This document shows, one piece after another, positions 7,121-14,713 of a DNA stretch of 15,792 nt. The notes below the pieces were generated by a model. The model worked only from the letters and a program-made list of their open reading frames with translations. It was not told where the DNA came from and did no database searches. This stretch comes from Saprospiraceae bacterium (GTDB taxonomy: Bacteria > Bacteroidota > Bacteroidia > Chitinophagales > Saprospiraceae). The stretch is taken from NCBI GenBank assembly GCA_023299965.1, contig JALZVN010000389.1, positions 1-15,792 of the forward strand. Reading direction: 5' to 3'. A program made the translations under genes and the position numbers. How positions within the stretch are numbered: position 1 is the stretch's first letter; the number at the start of each line of letters is the position of its first letter.

Positions 7121-7144
7121 TACGAAGCGTAGATGCGTTTCGTA
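7121..7144 (+). promoter_or_regulatory. Hairpin in the 5' leader of rho
   Basis: Nine-base arms tacgaagcg (7121-7129) and cgtttcgta (7136-7144), all paired with one G-U, and a 6-nt loop tagatg. The loop contains the in-frame upstream ATG at 7133, and the stem ends 24 nt before the preferred start at 7169. This placement argues against ATG 7133 being the main start and suggests a role in translation or autogenous control of rho. Confidence 0.4.
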
Positions 7145-7168
7145 ATCAAATTAACCATAATAACTACA

Positions 7169-8728
7169 ATGCTGGATATTCTGCAATTAAATGACATGTT
7201 AGTTCCTGAACTGAGAGAAAAAGCTGAGGAATTGGGACTAAAAAGTTATAAGAAGCTCACCAAACAGGAATTGATTTATCGTATTCTAGATGAACAAGCT
7301 GTTTCCCCTGAGGAAAAAACAAAGGCGCCTGCTAAAAAAACAGTTGCTAAAAAAGAAGAGAAGGAAGAAGAGGTCGCGGTCATTGAAGAGGAGGATGCTC
7401 AAGAAGAAGAAAAGGAGGTCGACGAAGCACAAACAGAAACGGAGGAGAAGGCTAAGCCAAACGATAGAAGAAATAATAGAAGTAAGGATAATAATCGAGA
7501 CGATCGTAAGAAGGATGATCGAAGAGATAATAATCGAGATCGTAAAAACGATCGAAGAGATAATAAAAGAAAACCACAGCCTCAAAAGCCAAAATTTGAC
7601 GTTGAGTTAGATGGCATTATTGAGGGAGAAGGTATCTTAGAAATGATGCCTGATGGATATGGTTTCTTGAGATCTTCTGACTACAATTATTTGACAAGTC
7701 CCGATGATATATATGTGTCTCCATCTCAGATCAAGTTGTTTGGTTTGAAAACGGGTGATACTGTTAAAGGTGCTATCCGCCCTCCGAAAGAAGGAGAGAA
7801 GTACTTTGCATTATTGAAGGTGTCAAAGATCAATGGCTTAGAGCCAAAGGATATCAGAGAGCGTGTGCCGTTTGATTATCTCACACCATTGTTTCCAGAC
7901 GAAAAATTCACTTTGACTTCACACCCTGAAGGAAAAGATTTTGGAAATAGAATTATCGATTTGTTCACACCGATTGGAAAGGGACAAAGAGGACTTATAG
8001 TAGCACAACCTAAGACGGGTAAGACTTGGTTGCTTCAAGATGTAGCGAACGCAATCGCTAAGAATCACCCTGAGGCTTATCTTATTGTACTCCTTGTGGA
8101 TGAACGTCCGGAAGAGGTAACAGATATGAAGCGTAATGTGAAGGGAGAAGTGATTGCATCTACTTTTGATGAGCCGGCAGAAAATCATGTGCGTGTTGCC
8201 AATATCGCATTGGAAAAAGCAAAGCGTCTAGTGGAGAGTCGTCACGATGTAGTTATCCTTTTGGATTCTATCACTCGTTTGGCGCGTGCTTATAATACAG
8301 TTGCCCCAGCTAGTGGAAAAGTACTTTCTGGTGGTGTGGAAGCAAATGCATTGCACAAGCCGAAGAAGTTTTTTGGTGCTGCGAGAAATATTGAGAAGGG
8401 AGGTTCATTGACTATACTAGCAACTGCTTTGATCGATACTGGATCTAAGATGGACGGCGTTATCTTTGAGGAATTTAAAGGTACGGGTAACATGGAGCTT
8501 CAGCTGGATCGCTCATTGGCTAATAAGCGTATGTATCCTGCGATTGACTTGACTAAGTCTAGTACGCGTAGAGATGACTTGTTGCAAGATAAAGATGTGT
8601 TGACTAGAATGCATATCCTTAGAAAGCAGCTTACAGATATGAAGCCTGATGAGGCGATGAATTTCTTGAGTAAGCATATGCGTTCGACGCGCAGCAACGA
8701 TGAGTTTATGAACTCTATGAATGGATAA
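7169..8728 (+). CDS. rho: Transcription termination factor Rho
   Basis: Hexameric RNA-dependent ATPase/helicase that terminates transcription. I chose ATG 7169 (519 aa) over ATG 7133 (531 aa) because family proteins begin close to MLDILQLN; the extra 12 residues are hydrophobic and unlike Rho, and the upstream ATG lies in a hairpin loop. Domains: Rho N-terminal helical (SAP-like) domain, about 1-45; low-complexity Lys/Glu then Asp/Arg/Asn-rich insertion, about 46-140; cold-shock-like RNA-binding domain, about 148-225 (GYGFLRS at 163-169); RecA-like ATPase with Walker A PKTGKT (281-286), Walker B VVILLD (361-366) and the Q/R-loop region GSKMDGVIFEEFKGTGN (425-441). All catalytic motifs are intact. 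The length excess over E. coli Rho (419 aa) is explained by the insertion, which is common in Bacteroidota. A strong intrinsic terminator follows. Confidence 0.97.
   Translation: MLDILQLNDMLVPELREKAEELGLKSYKKLTKQELIYRILDEQAVSPEEKTKAPAKKTVAKKEEKEEEVAVIEEEDAQEEEKEVDEAQTETEEKAKPNDRRNNRSKDNNRDDRKKDDRRDNNRDRKNDRRDNKRKPQPQKPKFDVELDGIIEGEGILEMMPDGYGFLRSSDYNYLTSPDDIYVSPSQIKLFGLKTGDTVKGAIRPPKEGEKYFALLKVSKINGLEPKDIRERVPFDYLTPLFPDEKFTLTSHPEGKDFGNRIIDLFTPIGKGQRGLIVAQPKTGKTWLLQDVANAIAKNHPEAYLIVLLVDERPEEVTDMKRNVKGEVIASTFDEPAENHVRVANIALEKAKRLVESRHDVVILLDSITRLARAYNTVAPASGKVLSGGVEANALHKPKKFFGAARNIEKGGSLTILATALIDTGSKMDGVIFEEFKGTGNMELQLDRSLANKRMYPAIDLTKSSTRRDDLLQDKDVLTRMHILRKQLTDMKPDEAMNFLSKHMRSTRSNDEFMNSMNG
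7502..7570 (+). repeat. Imperfect tandem repeat inside the rho charged insertion
   Basis: Two in-frame copies of a 33-36 bp unit encode DRKKDDRRDNNR and DRKNDRRDNKR. The word gatcgaagagataata recurs exactly at 7517 and 7550, and gatcgtaa at 7502 and 7538; one codon was lost between copies. This suggests recent unit duplication in the disordered RNA-binding linker of Rho. Confidence 0.7.
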
Positions 8729-8756
8729 AAAGTAGAAATTTTTTATAAAATATATT

Positions 8757-8789
8757 TAGCCTCAGCGTTTTCGTTGGGGCTATTTTTTT
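8757..8789 (+). terminator. Intrinsic terminator of rho
   Basis: Eleven paired bases (8757-8767 with 8772-8782, including two G-U pairs), a tttt loop, then seven consecutive T (8783-8789), starting 28 bp after the rho stop codon. A textbook Rho-independent terminator on the gene for Rho itself. The open frame beginning inside it at 8774 is not regarded as a gene. Confidence 0.85.
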
Positions 8790-8984
8790 GTCGCGGTTTG
8801 TATTCTATGTATAACACTATGCTTCATCATCTATACAGCGCATCTCAGATCACTACTCCCAGAGCGCATACATCTTGCAAGTCGAAAGAGACCCATTTCC
8901 GATTTTCGCTTGGTTTTTACATTAGTTCCTCTCTATGTAAGTCTGCGGACCTAAATAGTGTTGCAATGGTCGTTAGATCAAATC

Positions 8985-9605
8985 TTAATTAGTGGCATTG
9001 GCATATTTACTGCCAGAAGCCAGACGACGATTGAGCTTCTGTATGGTTTTGACCATATTTCTTCCGAAAGAACCTACAAAGAATCCTTGCTTTACGCCGG
9101 CGTAAAATAAATCACGTCCAAGATTTACGATTTTGCCATCTTCGATTCCAAAAATTTGGAATCCCTTTCTATTATAGCGCTCAAACCCATCTGTAGGATT
9201 ACCATGACCATAGCCTGTAAAGTAGATGTTCCCCTCAGTGGATAAATCTATTTCTTCTCCTGATATTACATCTTTAACTGGCTTACTACGATCCATGAGA
9301 ACCTGTTTGCTGGTCTCCGGGTAGATATAATGGACTTTGCTAAAAGTGTATTCTTTATTGAAAGTACTGACTATCAATTCATTTAGTTCAGCAGTCTCTT
9401 TTTGTAGAGATTCAGCTTCCGAAGTTTGACCCCTATCTTGAAGCGCTTTGATCTTGCCACTTTGTTCAGATAAGCGAATAAGTAATACTCCTTTTTTCAA
9501 CTTTTGAAGATGAGTATTTTTGTCTAGAGTAGTGACTGCTCTTTGCCCAAATGAAAGGGTGCAGACCATTAGGAATACGCTTATCAATATCAATCTTATG
9601 CACAT
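8985..9605 (-). CDS. Secreted protein of unknown function
   Basis: A 206-residue protein I do not recognise. Residues 1-20 form a clear signal peptide (hydrophobic LILISVFLMVCTLSF, cleavage probably before Gln21), so it should be exported to the periplasm or cell surface. No lipobox Cys follows the hydrophobic core. Residues about 35-80 are rich in Lys, Glu, Gln and Leu and look like a helical coiled coil. A more globular part follows, with tyrosine/glycine-rich FTGYGHGNPTDGFERYN (129-145), a FQIFGIEDGKIVNLG beta-hairpin-like stretch (149-163) and FYAGVKQGFFVGSFGRNMV (167-185). There are no catalytic motifs I can name, and apart from one Cys in each of the first and second halves of the signal peptide there are no cysteines. 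It is convergent with rho and divergent from the bat operon. Reading frame and signal peptide make it a real gene; function unknown. Confidence 0.75.
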   Translation of the reverse strand: MCIRLILISVFLMVCTLSFGQRAVTTLDKNTHLQKLKKGVLLIRLSEQSGKIKALQDRGQTSEAESLQKETAELNELIVSTFNKEYTFSKVHYIYPETSKQVLMDRSKPVKDVISGEEIDLSTEGNIYFTGYGHGNPTDGFERYNRKGFQIFGIEDGKIVNLGRDLFYAGVKQGFFVGSFGRNMVKTIQKLNRRLASGSKYANATN

Positions 9606-9806
9606 AGGTATTGGTCAAAATTGTTAAGAAAAATTTAAATCAAAATATTGATTACTTTCATGCTCTAAATTATGCCGATTTTTGCAAATAAGTGATTTTT
9701 AGCGTGCAAATAATCCTATAAGTCAGGATTCAGAAATAATAGAAAACCTATAGTTGCTAAATAACGTAAAATTAAGAGCAATTTAGATGCAAAAAAAGTA
9801 GAACAA

Positions 9807-10808
9807 ATGATTCAACAATCTATCGACATCCAGGCGCTCAACGCCCAAATCCAAGCGGATAGTGAATTTGTCAGCAGATTATATGCTGAAACTTCACAGA
9901 CTATTGTAGGACAAGAACATATGTTAGAGCGTCTTCTAGTAGGGCTACTGACAAGAGGTCATGTTTTATTGGAAGGCTTACCTGGTTTAGCCAAGACCTT
10001 AGCGATTAAGACCTTGTCAAGCGCAACCAATGCTCATTTTAGCAGAATTCAGTTTACACCGGATTTGTTGCCTGCTGATATCGTAGGTACAATGATATAT
10101 AATCCAAGTAAAAATGATTTTTCTGTAAAGAAAGGGCCTGTGTTTGCTAACTTTGTATTGGCGGATGAGATCAATCGTGCACCAGCCAAAGTACAAAGTG
10201 CCTTACTGGAAGCGATGCAGGAAAGACAAGTAACCATAGGGACTACTACATTCAAGCTTGAGGAGCCATTCTTGGTACTGGCTACTCAAAATCCAATTGA
10301 GCAAGAAGGGACATATCCTTTACCAGAAGCACAGGTAGATCGATTTATGCTTAAGGTAAAAATAGATTATCCTAATCAAGATGAGGAGAGAGAAATTATT
10401 AGAAGAAATCTGAATGTGGAAGGTTTTGGAAAGGTGAAGCAGGCAGTGACTTTAGAGGAAATTATGACTGCTAGAGCCACGGTACGAAAAGTGTACATGG
10501 ATGAAAAAATCGAACAGTACATTTTGGATATCGTTTTTGCTACAAGAACACCGGAAAAATTTGGCTTAGATAAATTAAAACCATTGATCAGTTTTGGTGG
10601 ATCTCCAAGAGCAAGTATCAATCTTGCTTTAGCATCCAAAGCTATTGCTTTTCTCAATAGACGTGGATATGTTACACCAGACGATGTACGCAATATTTGC
10701 TATGATGTCCTTCGCCATAGAATAGGTATCACCTATGAAGCTGAGGCAGAAAATATCACTCAAGAAGATATTATCAAGCAGATCCTAAACGCTGTGGAGG
10801 TACCATAA
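9807..10808 (+). CDS. moxR: MoxR family AAA+ ATPase (bat operon)
   Basis: Cytoplasmic AAA+ ATPase, 333 residues, the usual MoxR length. Family members act as chaperone-like remodelling factors for VWA-domain partners encoded beside them. Visible motifs: GQEHMLERLLVGLLTRGHVL (35-54), Walker A GLPGLAKT (57-64), QFTPDLLPADIVG (82-94) typical of MoxR, Walker B VLADEINRAPAKVQSALLEAM (117-137), sensor 1 ATQNPIEQEGTYPLPEAQVDRF (159-180) with the arginine finger region, and a helical lid with FGGSPRASINL (sensor 2 Arg). All are intact. It opens the plus-strand cluster: 17 bp separate it from the next gene, and the DUF58, BatA and BatB genes follow. The 201 bp upstream has no promoter match that I trust; tatagttg near 9750 is only a partial TAnnTTTG. 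Confidence 0.96.
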   Translation: MIQQSIDIQALNAQIQADSEFVSRLYAETSQTIVGQEHMLERLLVGLLTRGHVLLEGLPGLAKTLAIKTLSSATNAHFSRIQFTPDLLPADIVGTMIYNPSKNDFSVKKGPVFANFVLADEINRAPAKVQSALLEAMQERQVTIGTTTFKLEEPFLVLATQNPIEQEGTYPLPEAQVDRFMLKVKIDYPNQDEEREIIRRNLNVEGFGKVKQAVTLEEIMTARATVRKVYMDEKIEQYILDIVFATRTPEKFGLDKLKPLISFGGSPRASINLALASKAIAFLNRRGYVTPDDVRNICYDVLRHRIGITYEAEAENITQEDIIKQILNAVEVP

Positions 10809-10825
10809 TCTGTTTTTTTACTTCA

Positions 10826-11875
10826 ATGAAATTGACGATTAGATTGCAAATGAAAGACTACATATTGAATTGGTGTATAGCTGTACTGTTTACTTGCTGT
10901 GTGGGCACCCTTTGTGCTCAGACTACAATGGAAAAAGAGGTTATGGCTTTGTTTGATACACCGATTACTTGGCTACGTCATTATGAAGGGCAAATAGACG
11001 AAGTACATCCAGCAAAGATGATTCTTGCTTTTGATGGATTCAATTGTAAAGGATACATGCAGTATTCAGATAGTGAGACTCATTATTTGTTAGAAGGGTC
11101 TTTACAATCTAGCCAATTCGTATTCTTAGAAAAATATCAAAATGTACCAAGTGGTTATATCAATGGAAATCTGGATGGGGAGAAGATAGTATTGGATTGG
11201 ACTTCCGTAGATGATAAGCAAATTTTTACTGCTCATTTTGAAAGATTAGCGGTAATAAATGTAAACCATCACGAGGATTTAAGTGTGACCGATAAAGGGG
11301 CTCTCAATGTCCATAGAATATCATCCTATATTGATCATAACACGATTATCAAAACTGATATACCAACACTAAATGAAGATTTTGATAATCATATAAACCA
11401 ATTGGTAAGTGATTGGAACATAGAAATAGAAAGACAAAAGCTAAAGCCATCAAAAGATAGATTTAGTAATAAAGCTGAAACGTGGTTTAAAATCACAGAG
11501 CTTTCCGACAAATATTTTTCTGGTCATATCCATTTTACAAGTTCATGGAATGATAAAGTAAATAGCCTATCATTTAGTTACGATAGAGAAAATGAAAGAT
11601 TTATCAATACAAGTGCTTACTTTAAGTCAACAGAAAAATGGGAAGATAGCGTGAAGGACAGGATGCTTAAAACTAAACCATTTGGTGACAGCGATATTGT
11701 ATATGAAAACTGGATAGAAAATGTGTCTTTATTAGATCCAGTTTTGTGCGATATAGGAATCAAAATATCAACAGAGAAAAGCTCAGTTTTCGGTCAAGTG
11801 GAAACCCTTATGCGTTGGGAAAATGTGAGTTCTGATTTGATTTCTCCTGCAAAGCTTAAAAAAATGAAAAGATAA
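10826..11875 (+). CDS. Secreted protein of unknown function inserted in the bat operon
   Basis: A 349-residue protein not recognised as a member of any named family. The N-terminus contains a signal peptide: basic start, hydrophobic YILNWCIAVLFTCCVGTLC (12-30), then AQTTMEK, so it is likely exported. M9 (10850) gives a more standard signal peptide and is an alternative start. The mature part has a beta-rich look: GYMQYSDSETHYLLEGSL (73-90), NGNLDGEKIVLDWTS and TAHFERL in the first half, a Lys/Asp/Asn-rich middle, and GHIHFTSSWNDKVNSLSFSYD in the second half. The first half could bind or sense something at the cell surface, but that is guesswork. It lies 17 bp after moxR and 7 bp before the DUF58 gene, so it is within the operon. 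By eye it is more AT-rich and uses more Asn/Lys/Ser codons than its neighbours. Real gene, function unknown. Confidence 0.7.
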   Translation: MKLTIRLQMKDYILNWCIAVLFTCCVGTLCAQTTMEKEVMALFDTPITWLRHYEGQIDEVHPAKMILAFDGFNCKGYMQYSDSETHYLLEGSLQSSQFVFLEKYQNVPSGYINGNLDGEKIVLDWTSVDDKQIFTAHFERLAVINVNHHEDLSVTDKGALNVHRISSYIDHNTIIKTDIPTLNEDFDNHINQLVSDWNIEIERQKLKPSKDRFSNKAETWFKITELSDKYFSGHIHFTSSWNDKVNSLSFSYDRENERFINTSAYFKSTEKWEDSVKDRMLKTKPFGDSDIVYENWIENVSLLDPVLCDIGIKISTEKSSVFGQVETLMRWENVSSDLISPAKLKKMKR

Positions 11876-11882
11876 GAATAAC

Positions 11883-12752
11883 GTGGATACAGCAGAACTC
11901 TTAAAAAAAGTACGTAAGGTAGAAATCAAGACCAGAGGTTTGAGTAAACAAATCTTTTCTGGAGAGTACCACAGTGCCTTTAAAGGAAGAGGGATGTCTT
12001 TTAGTGAAGTTCGTTCATATCAATACGGTGATGATGTTAGGAATATTGATTGGAACGTTACGGCCAGAACTGGAGAAGCACACATAAAAGTGTTTGAAGA
12101 GGAGAGAGAGCTCACTGTAATCTTGTTGATTGATGTGAGTAAGTCTTCTTTTTTTGGCACTGGAGAGCAGATGAAAAATGATATGATCACAGAACTTTGT
12201 GCGGTTCTATCGTTTTCTGCAATTAATAATAATGATAAAGTTGGAGTGCTTTTCTTTTCCGACCGTATAGAGAAATTCATTCCCCCTAAAAAAGGGAAAA
12301 CGCATATACTTAGGATTATTCGTGAGCTGCTAGATTTTGAACCCGTTGGTAAGGAGACCAATATTGCGATGGCTCTAGAGTACTTCAATAATGTGGTTAA
12401 GAAGAGATGTATCTGTTTTGTATTATCTGATTTTATTGCGAAAGAATATGATACTGCTTTAAGGATCGCAGCTCGAAGACATGACTTGATAGGAATGCAT
12501 ATATATGATCCTAAGGAAAAGGAGTTGCCCAATATTGGTTTAATTAGGGTTGTAGATTCCGAGACAGGCAAATTACATTATTTAGATACCAGTAGTGCGG
12601 CTGTAAGAGAAGCACAAAGTAAATGGTTTGGGGATAACAATGCCTACTTCAAAACTGCTTTTGCGAAAAGTGGCGCAGACTTAATTAGTTTACGCACCGA
12701 TCGGTCTTATACTGGTCCATTACTGAATTTCTTTAAAAAACGTTCAAAGTAA
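11883..12752 (+). CDS. DUF58 domain protein of the bat operon
   Basis: A 289-residue protein with no membrane segment. It carries the hallmark DUF58 block SAFKGRGMSFSEVRSYQYGD (31-50) plus NIDWNVTARTGEAHIK (54-69) and EERELTV, followed by a von Willebrand A-like fold with a metal site DVSKSS (84-89), the LLIDVS strand, a VGVLFFSDRIE strand and CICFVLSDFI. DUF58 proteins are standard partners of MoxR ATPases, whose remodelling activity probably acts on them; the exact biochemical role is not established. The start is GTG at 11883, giving a family-typical N-terminus MDTAELLKKVRKVEIKTRGL, 7 bp after the previous stop, which suggests translational coupling. The next gene begins 3 bp after its stop. 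Confidence 0.95.
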   Translation: MDTAELLKKVRKVEIKTRGLSKQIFSGEYHSAFKGRGMSFSEVRSYQYGDDVRNIDWNVTARTGEAHIKVFEEERELTVILLIDVSKSSFFGTGEQMKNDMITELCAVLSFSAINNNDKVGVLFFSDRIEKFIPPKKGKTHILRIIRELLDFEPVGKETNIAMALEYFNNVVKKRCICFVLSDFIAKEYDTALRIAARRHDLIGMHIYDPKEKELPNIGLIRVVDSETGKLHYLDTSSAAVREAQSKWFGDNNAYFKTAFAKSGADLISLRTDRSYTGPLLNFFKKRSK

Positions 12753-12755
12753 ATC

Positions 12756-13700
12756 TTGGAGAAATTAATTCGACATATTGTTTTGTCTCTTTTATTAGGA
12801 GGTGTATTTACCACAGGGTATAGCCAGCAAGTATTAGCGGAGGTGGATAGTGCACATATTATGATAGGTGATCACCTAAATTACTATCTCAAAATAAAAA
12901 AGGCAACTGGGGTGGAAAATCCTGTCGCCAACTTGAATGCATTAGATACTATGCAAGCAGTTGAGCTAATCAAAGAAAACGATTGGAAAAAAATATCTGA
13001 AGGAGATGATGTCTATTTTCAAAAAGACCTTACTATTACATCTTTTGATTCTGGATATTTTTATCTGCCATCTATTCCGATTGAATACACTCAAAATAAA
13101 AGAAAAATAAAAAAGAACACCCAACGCATTCAGTTGGCAGTGATTACACCACAGGTAGATTCTTTGCAGATTAGACAGATCAAAGCGATAGCTGAAGAAC
13201 CCTTGACGTTCGCAGATTTTGTTCCGATTATTGTAGGAGTACTTGGCGCACTGCTGCTATGCTTTGTTGGATACTTTATTTATAGGAGAATAATTAACAA
13301 GCCAGTTGAAGAAGTATATGTGCCGCCCAAGCCTGCCCATGAAATAGCTTTGTCAAAGCTTAAAGATTTGGCCAGTAAAGAATTGTGGCAAAAAGGTCAA
13401 CTCAAAGAGTATCAGTCAGAGTTAACTTATATTGTCAGAGAGTATTTAGAAAAAAGATATAGTATTCAAGCCTTAGAGTCAACCACAGCAGAAATAATCA
13501 AAGAATTAAAGAACGAGGATATATCTGAAGATCATAAAAAACAATTGTCAGAAATGTTTAACATGGCTGATATGGTAAAGTTTGCAAAAGCAACTCCGCC
13601 ATTGGATATTCAATCCAAATTGCTCAATGAAGCGGAATCGTTTGTGACCAATACAAAGAAGGAAATTATTGTTGAACCTATAAATGAAGGGGAGGCATGA
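12756..13700 (+). CDS. BatD/DUF4381-like membrane protein of the bat operon
   Basis: A 314-residue protein with a signal peptide (VLSLLLGGVFTTGYSQ, 9-24), a periplasmic beta-rich domain (about 25-135; VDSAHIMIGDHLNYYLKIK resembles the N-terminal repeat of BatD-type oxygen-tolerance proteins), one transmembrane helix (about 155-177, FVPIIVGVLGALLLCFVGYFIY) and a cytoplasmic helical tail (180-314) with PPKPAHEIALSKLKDL and YIVREYLEKRYSIQALESTTAEII, a pattern known from DUF4381-like proteins. It probably links the periplasmic VWA domains to the cytoplasmic ATPase side; this is inference from topology. The start is TTG (12756), 3 bp after the DUF58 stop; it gives a good signal peptide, and no better start exists nearby. 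The last codon overlaps the next gene's ATG by 4 bp. Confidence 0.85.
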   Translation: MEKLIRHIVLSLLLGGVFTTGYSQQVLAEVDSAHIMIGDHLNYYLKIKKATGVENPVANLNALDTMQAVELIKENDWKKISEGDDVYFQKDLTITSFDSGYFYLPSIPIEYTQNKRKIKKNTQRIQLAVITPQVDSLQIRQIKAIAEEPLTFADFVPIIVGVLGALLLCFVGYFIYRRIINKPVEEVYVPPKPAHEIALSKLKDLASKELWQKGQLKEYQSELTYIVREYLEKRYSIQALESTTAEIIKELKNEDISEDHKKQLSEMFNMADMVKFAKATPPLDIQSKLLNEAESFVTNTKKEIIVEPINEGEA

Positions 13701-14710
13701 GTGCACTAAATAATATTTACTTTTTGCATCCATGGTTTTTTCTATTGATACCTGTTATCATTGGGGCTTTCTTTTGGTTTTATATAAGACGTGCTTCTTA
13801 TTTCCCTCGGCTGAATATGTCAAGTCTTCAAGGAGTGGAGGGGATTTCTACATTGAGATCTAAACTTGGTTTGTTGAGCCCAATACTAAGATTTTTGAGT
13901 TTAATAGCTTTAGTCTTTGCGATGGCAAGACCGCAGTCGGTACTCCAAGAGGAAGAAGTAAAAGCAGAGGGGATAGATATTGTACTGGTTATGGATTTGT
14001 CAAGTAGTATGTTGGCGCAGGATTTTAAGCCTGATCGTCTATGGGTAAGTAAGGCAGTAGCAGGGGATTTTGTACGAGGTAGAAAATATGATCGAATTGG
14101 TCTTACTGCTTTTGCGGGAGAAGCTTACACCCAAGCGCCACTGACTACTGATCATTCTGTTATTTTGGATTTTCTAAATCCTGAAGATGGCTTACGAATT
14201 GGAAGACTAGAAGATGGTACAGCTATAGGTATGGGCTTAGCCACTGCAGTAAATAGATTGAAAGATAGTGAAGCGAAATCAAAGGTGGTGATATTACTCA
14301 CGGATGGAGTAAATAATACAGGTTATGTGAAACCGATAGATGCTGCAGAAATCGCAAAACAATATAATGTCAAAGTATATACTATTGGGGTTGGATCGAA
14401 CGGAGACGCCTACACACCATCTACGCGAAATGCGAGAGGACAATTTCGATTCAGTCTAAACCGAGTGGAAATTGATGAGGAACTTTTGAGAAATATCTCT
14501 AAGATGACAGACGGAAGATATTTTCGAGCGCTAGATGAAGAAAGTTTGCAGAGAATATATGCCTCTATTGATCAATTAGAGAAAACAGAAATAGAGGTTT
14601 CCGTTTTAAAGCGTTATCAAGATAAATTTTATGTCTTCGCCTTGATTGGTTTGATATGCTTGTTTTTAGAAATGATATTGAAGTACACCTTATTAAGATC
14701 TATTCCTTAA
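13697..14710 (+). CDS. batA: BatA, membrane-anchored VWA protein
   Basis: A 337-residue protein: two N-terminal membrane segments (about 13-30 and 62-79), a von Willebrand A domain (about 93-285), then a C-terminal membrane helix (about 312-332). The metal-ion-dependent adhesion site is complete: DLSSS (100-104), Thr175 in DGTAIGMG, and Asp203 in LLTDGVNNTG. In Bacteroides fragilis and other bacteria the bat genes affect aerotolerance or envelope stress survival; the molecular role is unsettled. It overlaps the preceding gene by 4 bp (ATGA), and a purine-rich gggaggc sits directly before its ATG, so translation is probably coupled. BatB follows after 3 bp. Compared with BatB, the 8-residue IGRLEDGT stretch before the MIDAS Thr differs, which helps to tell the two paralogues apart. 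Confidence 0.93.
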   Translation: MSALNNIYFLHPWFFLLIPVIIGAFFWFYIRRASYFPRLNMSSLQGVEGISTLRSKLGLLSPILRFLSLIALVFAMARPQSVLQEEEVKAEGIDIVLVMDLSSSMLAQDFKPDRLWVSKAVAGDFVRGRKYDRIGLTAFAGEAYTQAPLTTDHSVILDFLNPEDGLRIGRLEDGTAIGMGLATAVNRLKDSEAKSKVVILLTDGVNNTGYVKPIDAAEIAKQYNVKVYTIGVGSNGDAYTPSTRNARGQFRFSLNRVEIDEELLRNISKMTDGRYFRALDEESLQRIYASIDQLEKTEIEVSVLKRYQDKFYVFALIGLICLFLEMILKYTLLRSIP

Positions 14711-14713
14711 GAT

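Larger units (their letters stand above)
6817..7168. other. Divergent serS/rho intergenic region and rho leader
   Basis: AT-rich, 352 bp up to the preferred rho start. It contains the two opposing promoter-like sites near 6876-6914 and the hairpin at 7121-7144. No small ORF or RNA gene was recognised in the remaining leader (6922-7120), which is the part that could hold Rho-responsive regulatory sequence. Confidence 0.45.

Noticed and set aside
7286..7610. Open frames of about 100 aa opposite to or shifted against rho
   Set aside because: They are translations of the low-complexity insertion of rho in other frames (poly-Ile/Leu/Phe or poly-Lys/Arg), while the rho frame is fully supported by its domains.
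8774..8992. Plus-strand open frame of 72 aa after rho
   Set aside because: It starts inside the rho terminator stem, has no start-site context and no recognisable composition, and runs to the end of the convergent gene.
12020..12571. 183-aa minus-strand open frame opposite the DUF58 gene
   Set aside because: The sense frame carries all DUF58 motifs; the antisense frame is Ser/Ile/Leu-rich without any domain pattern.
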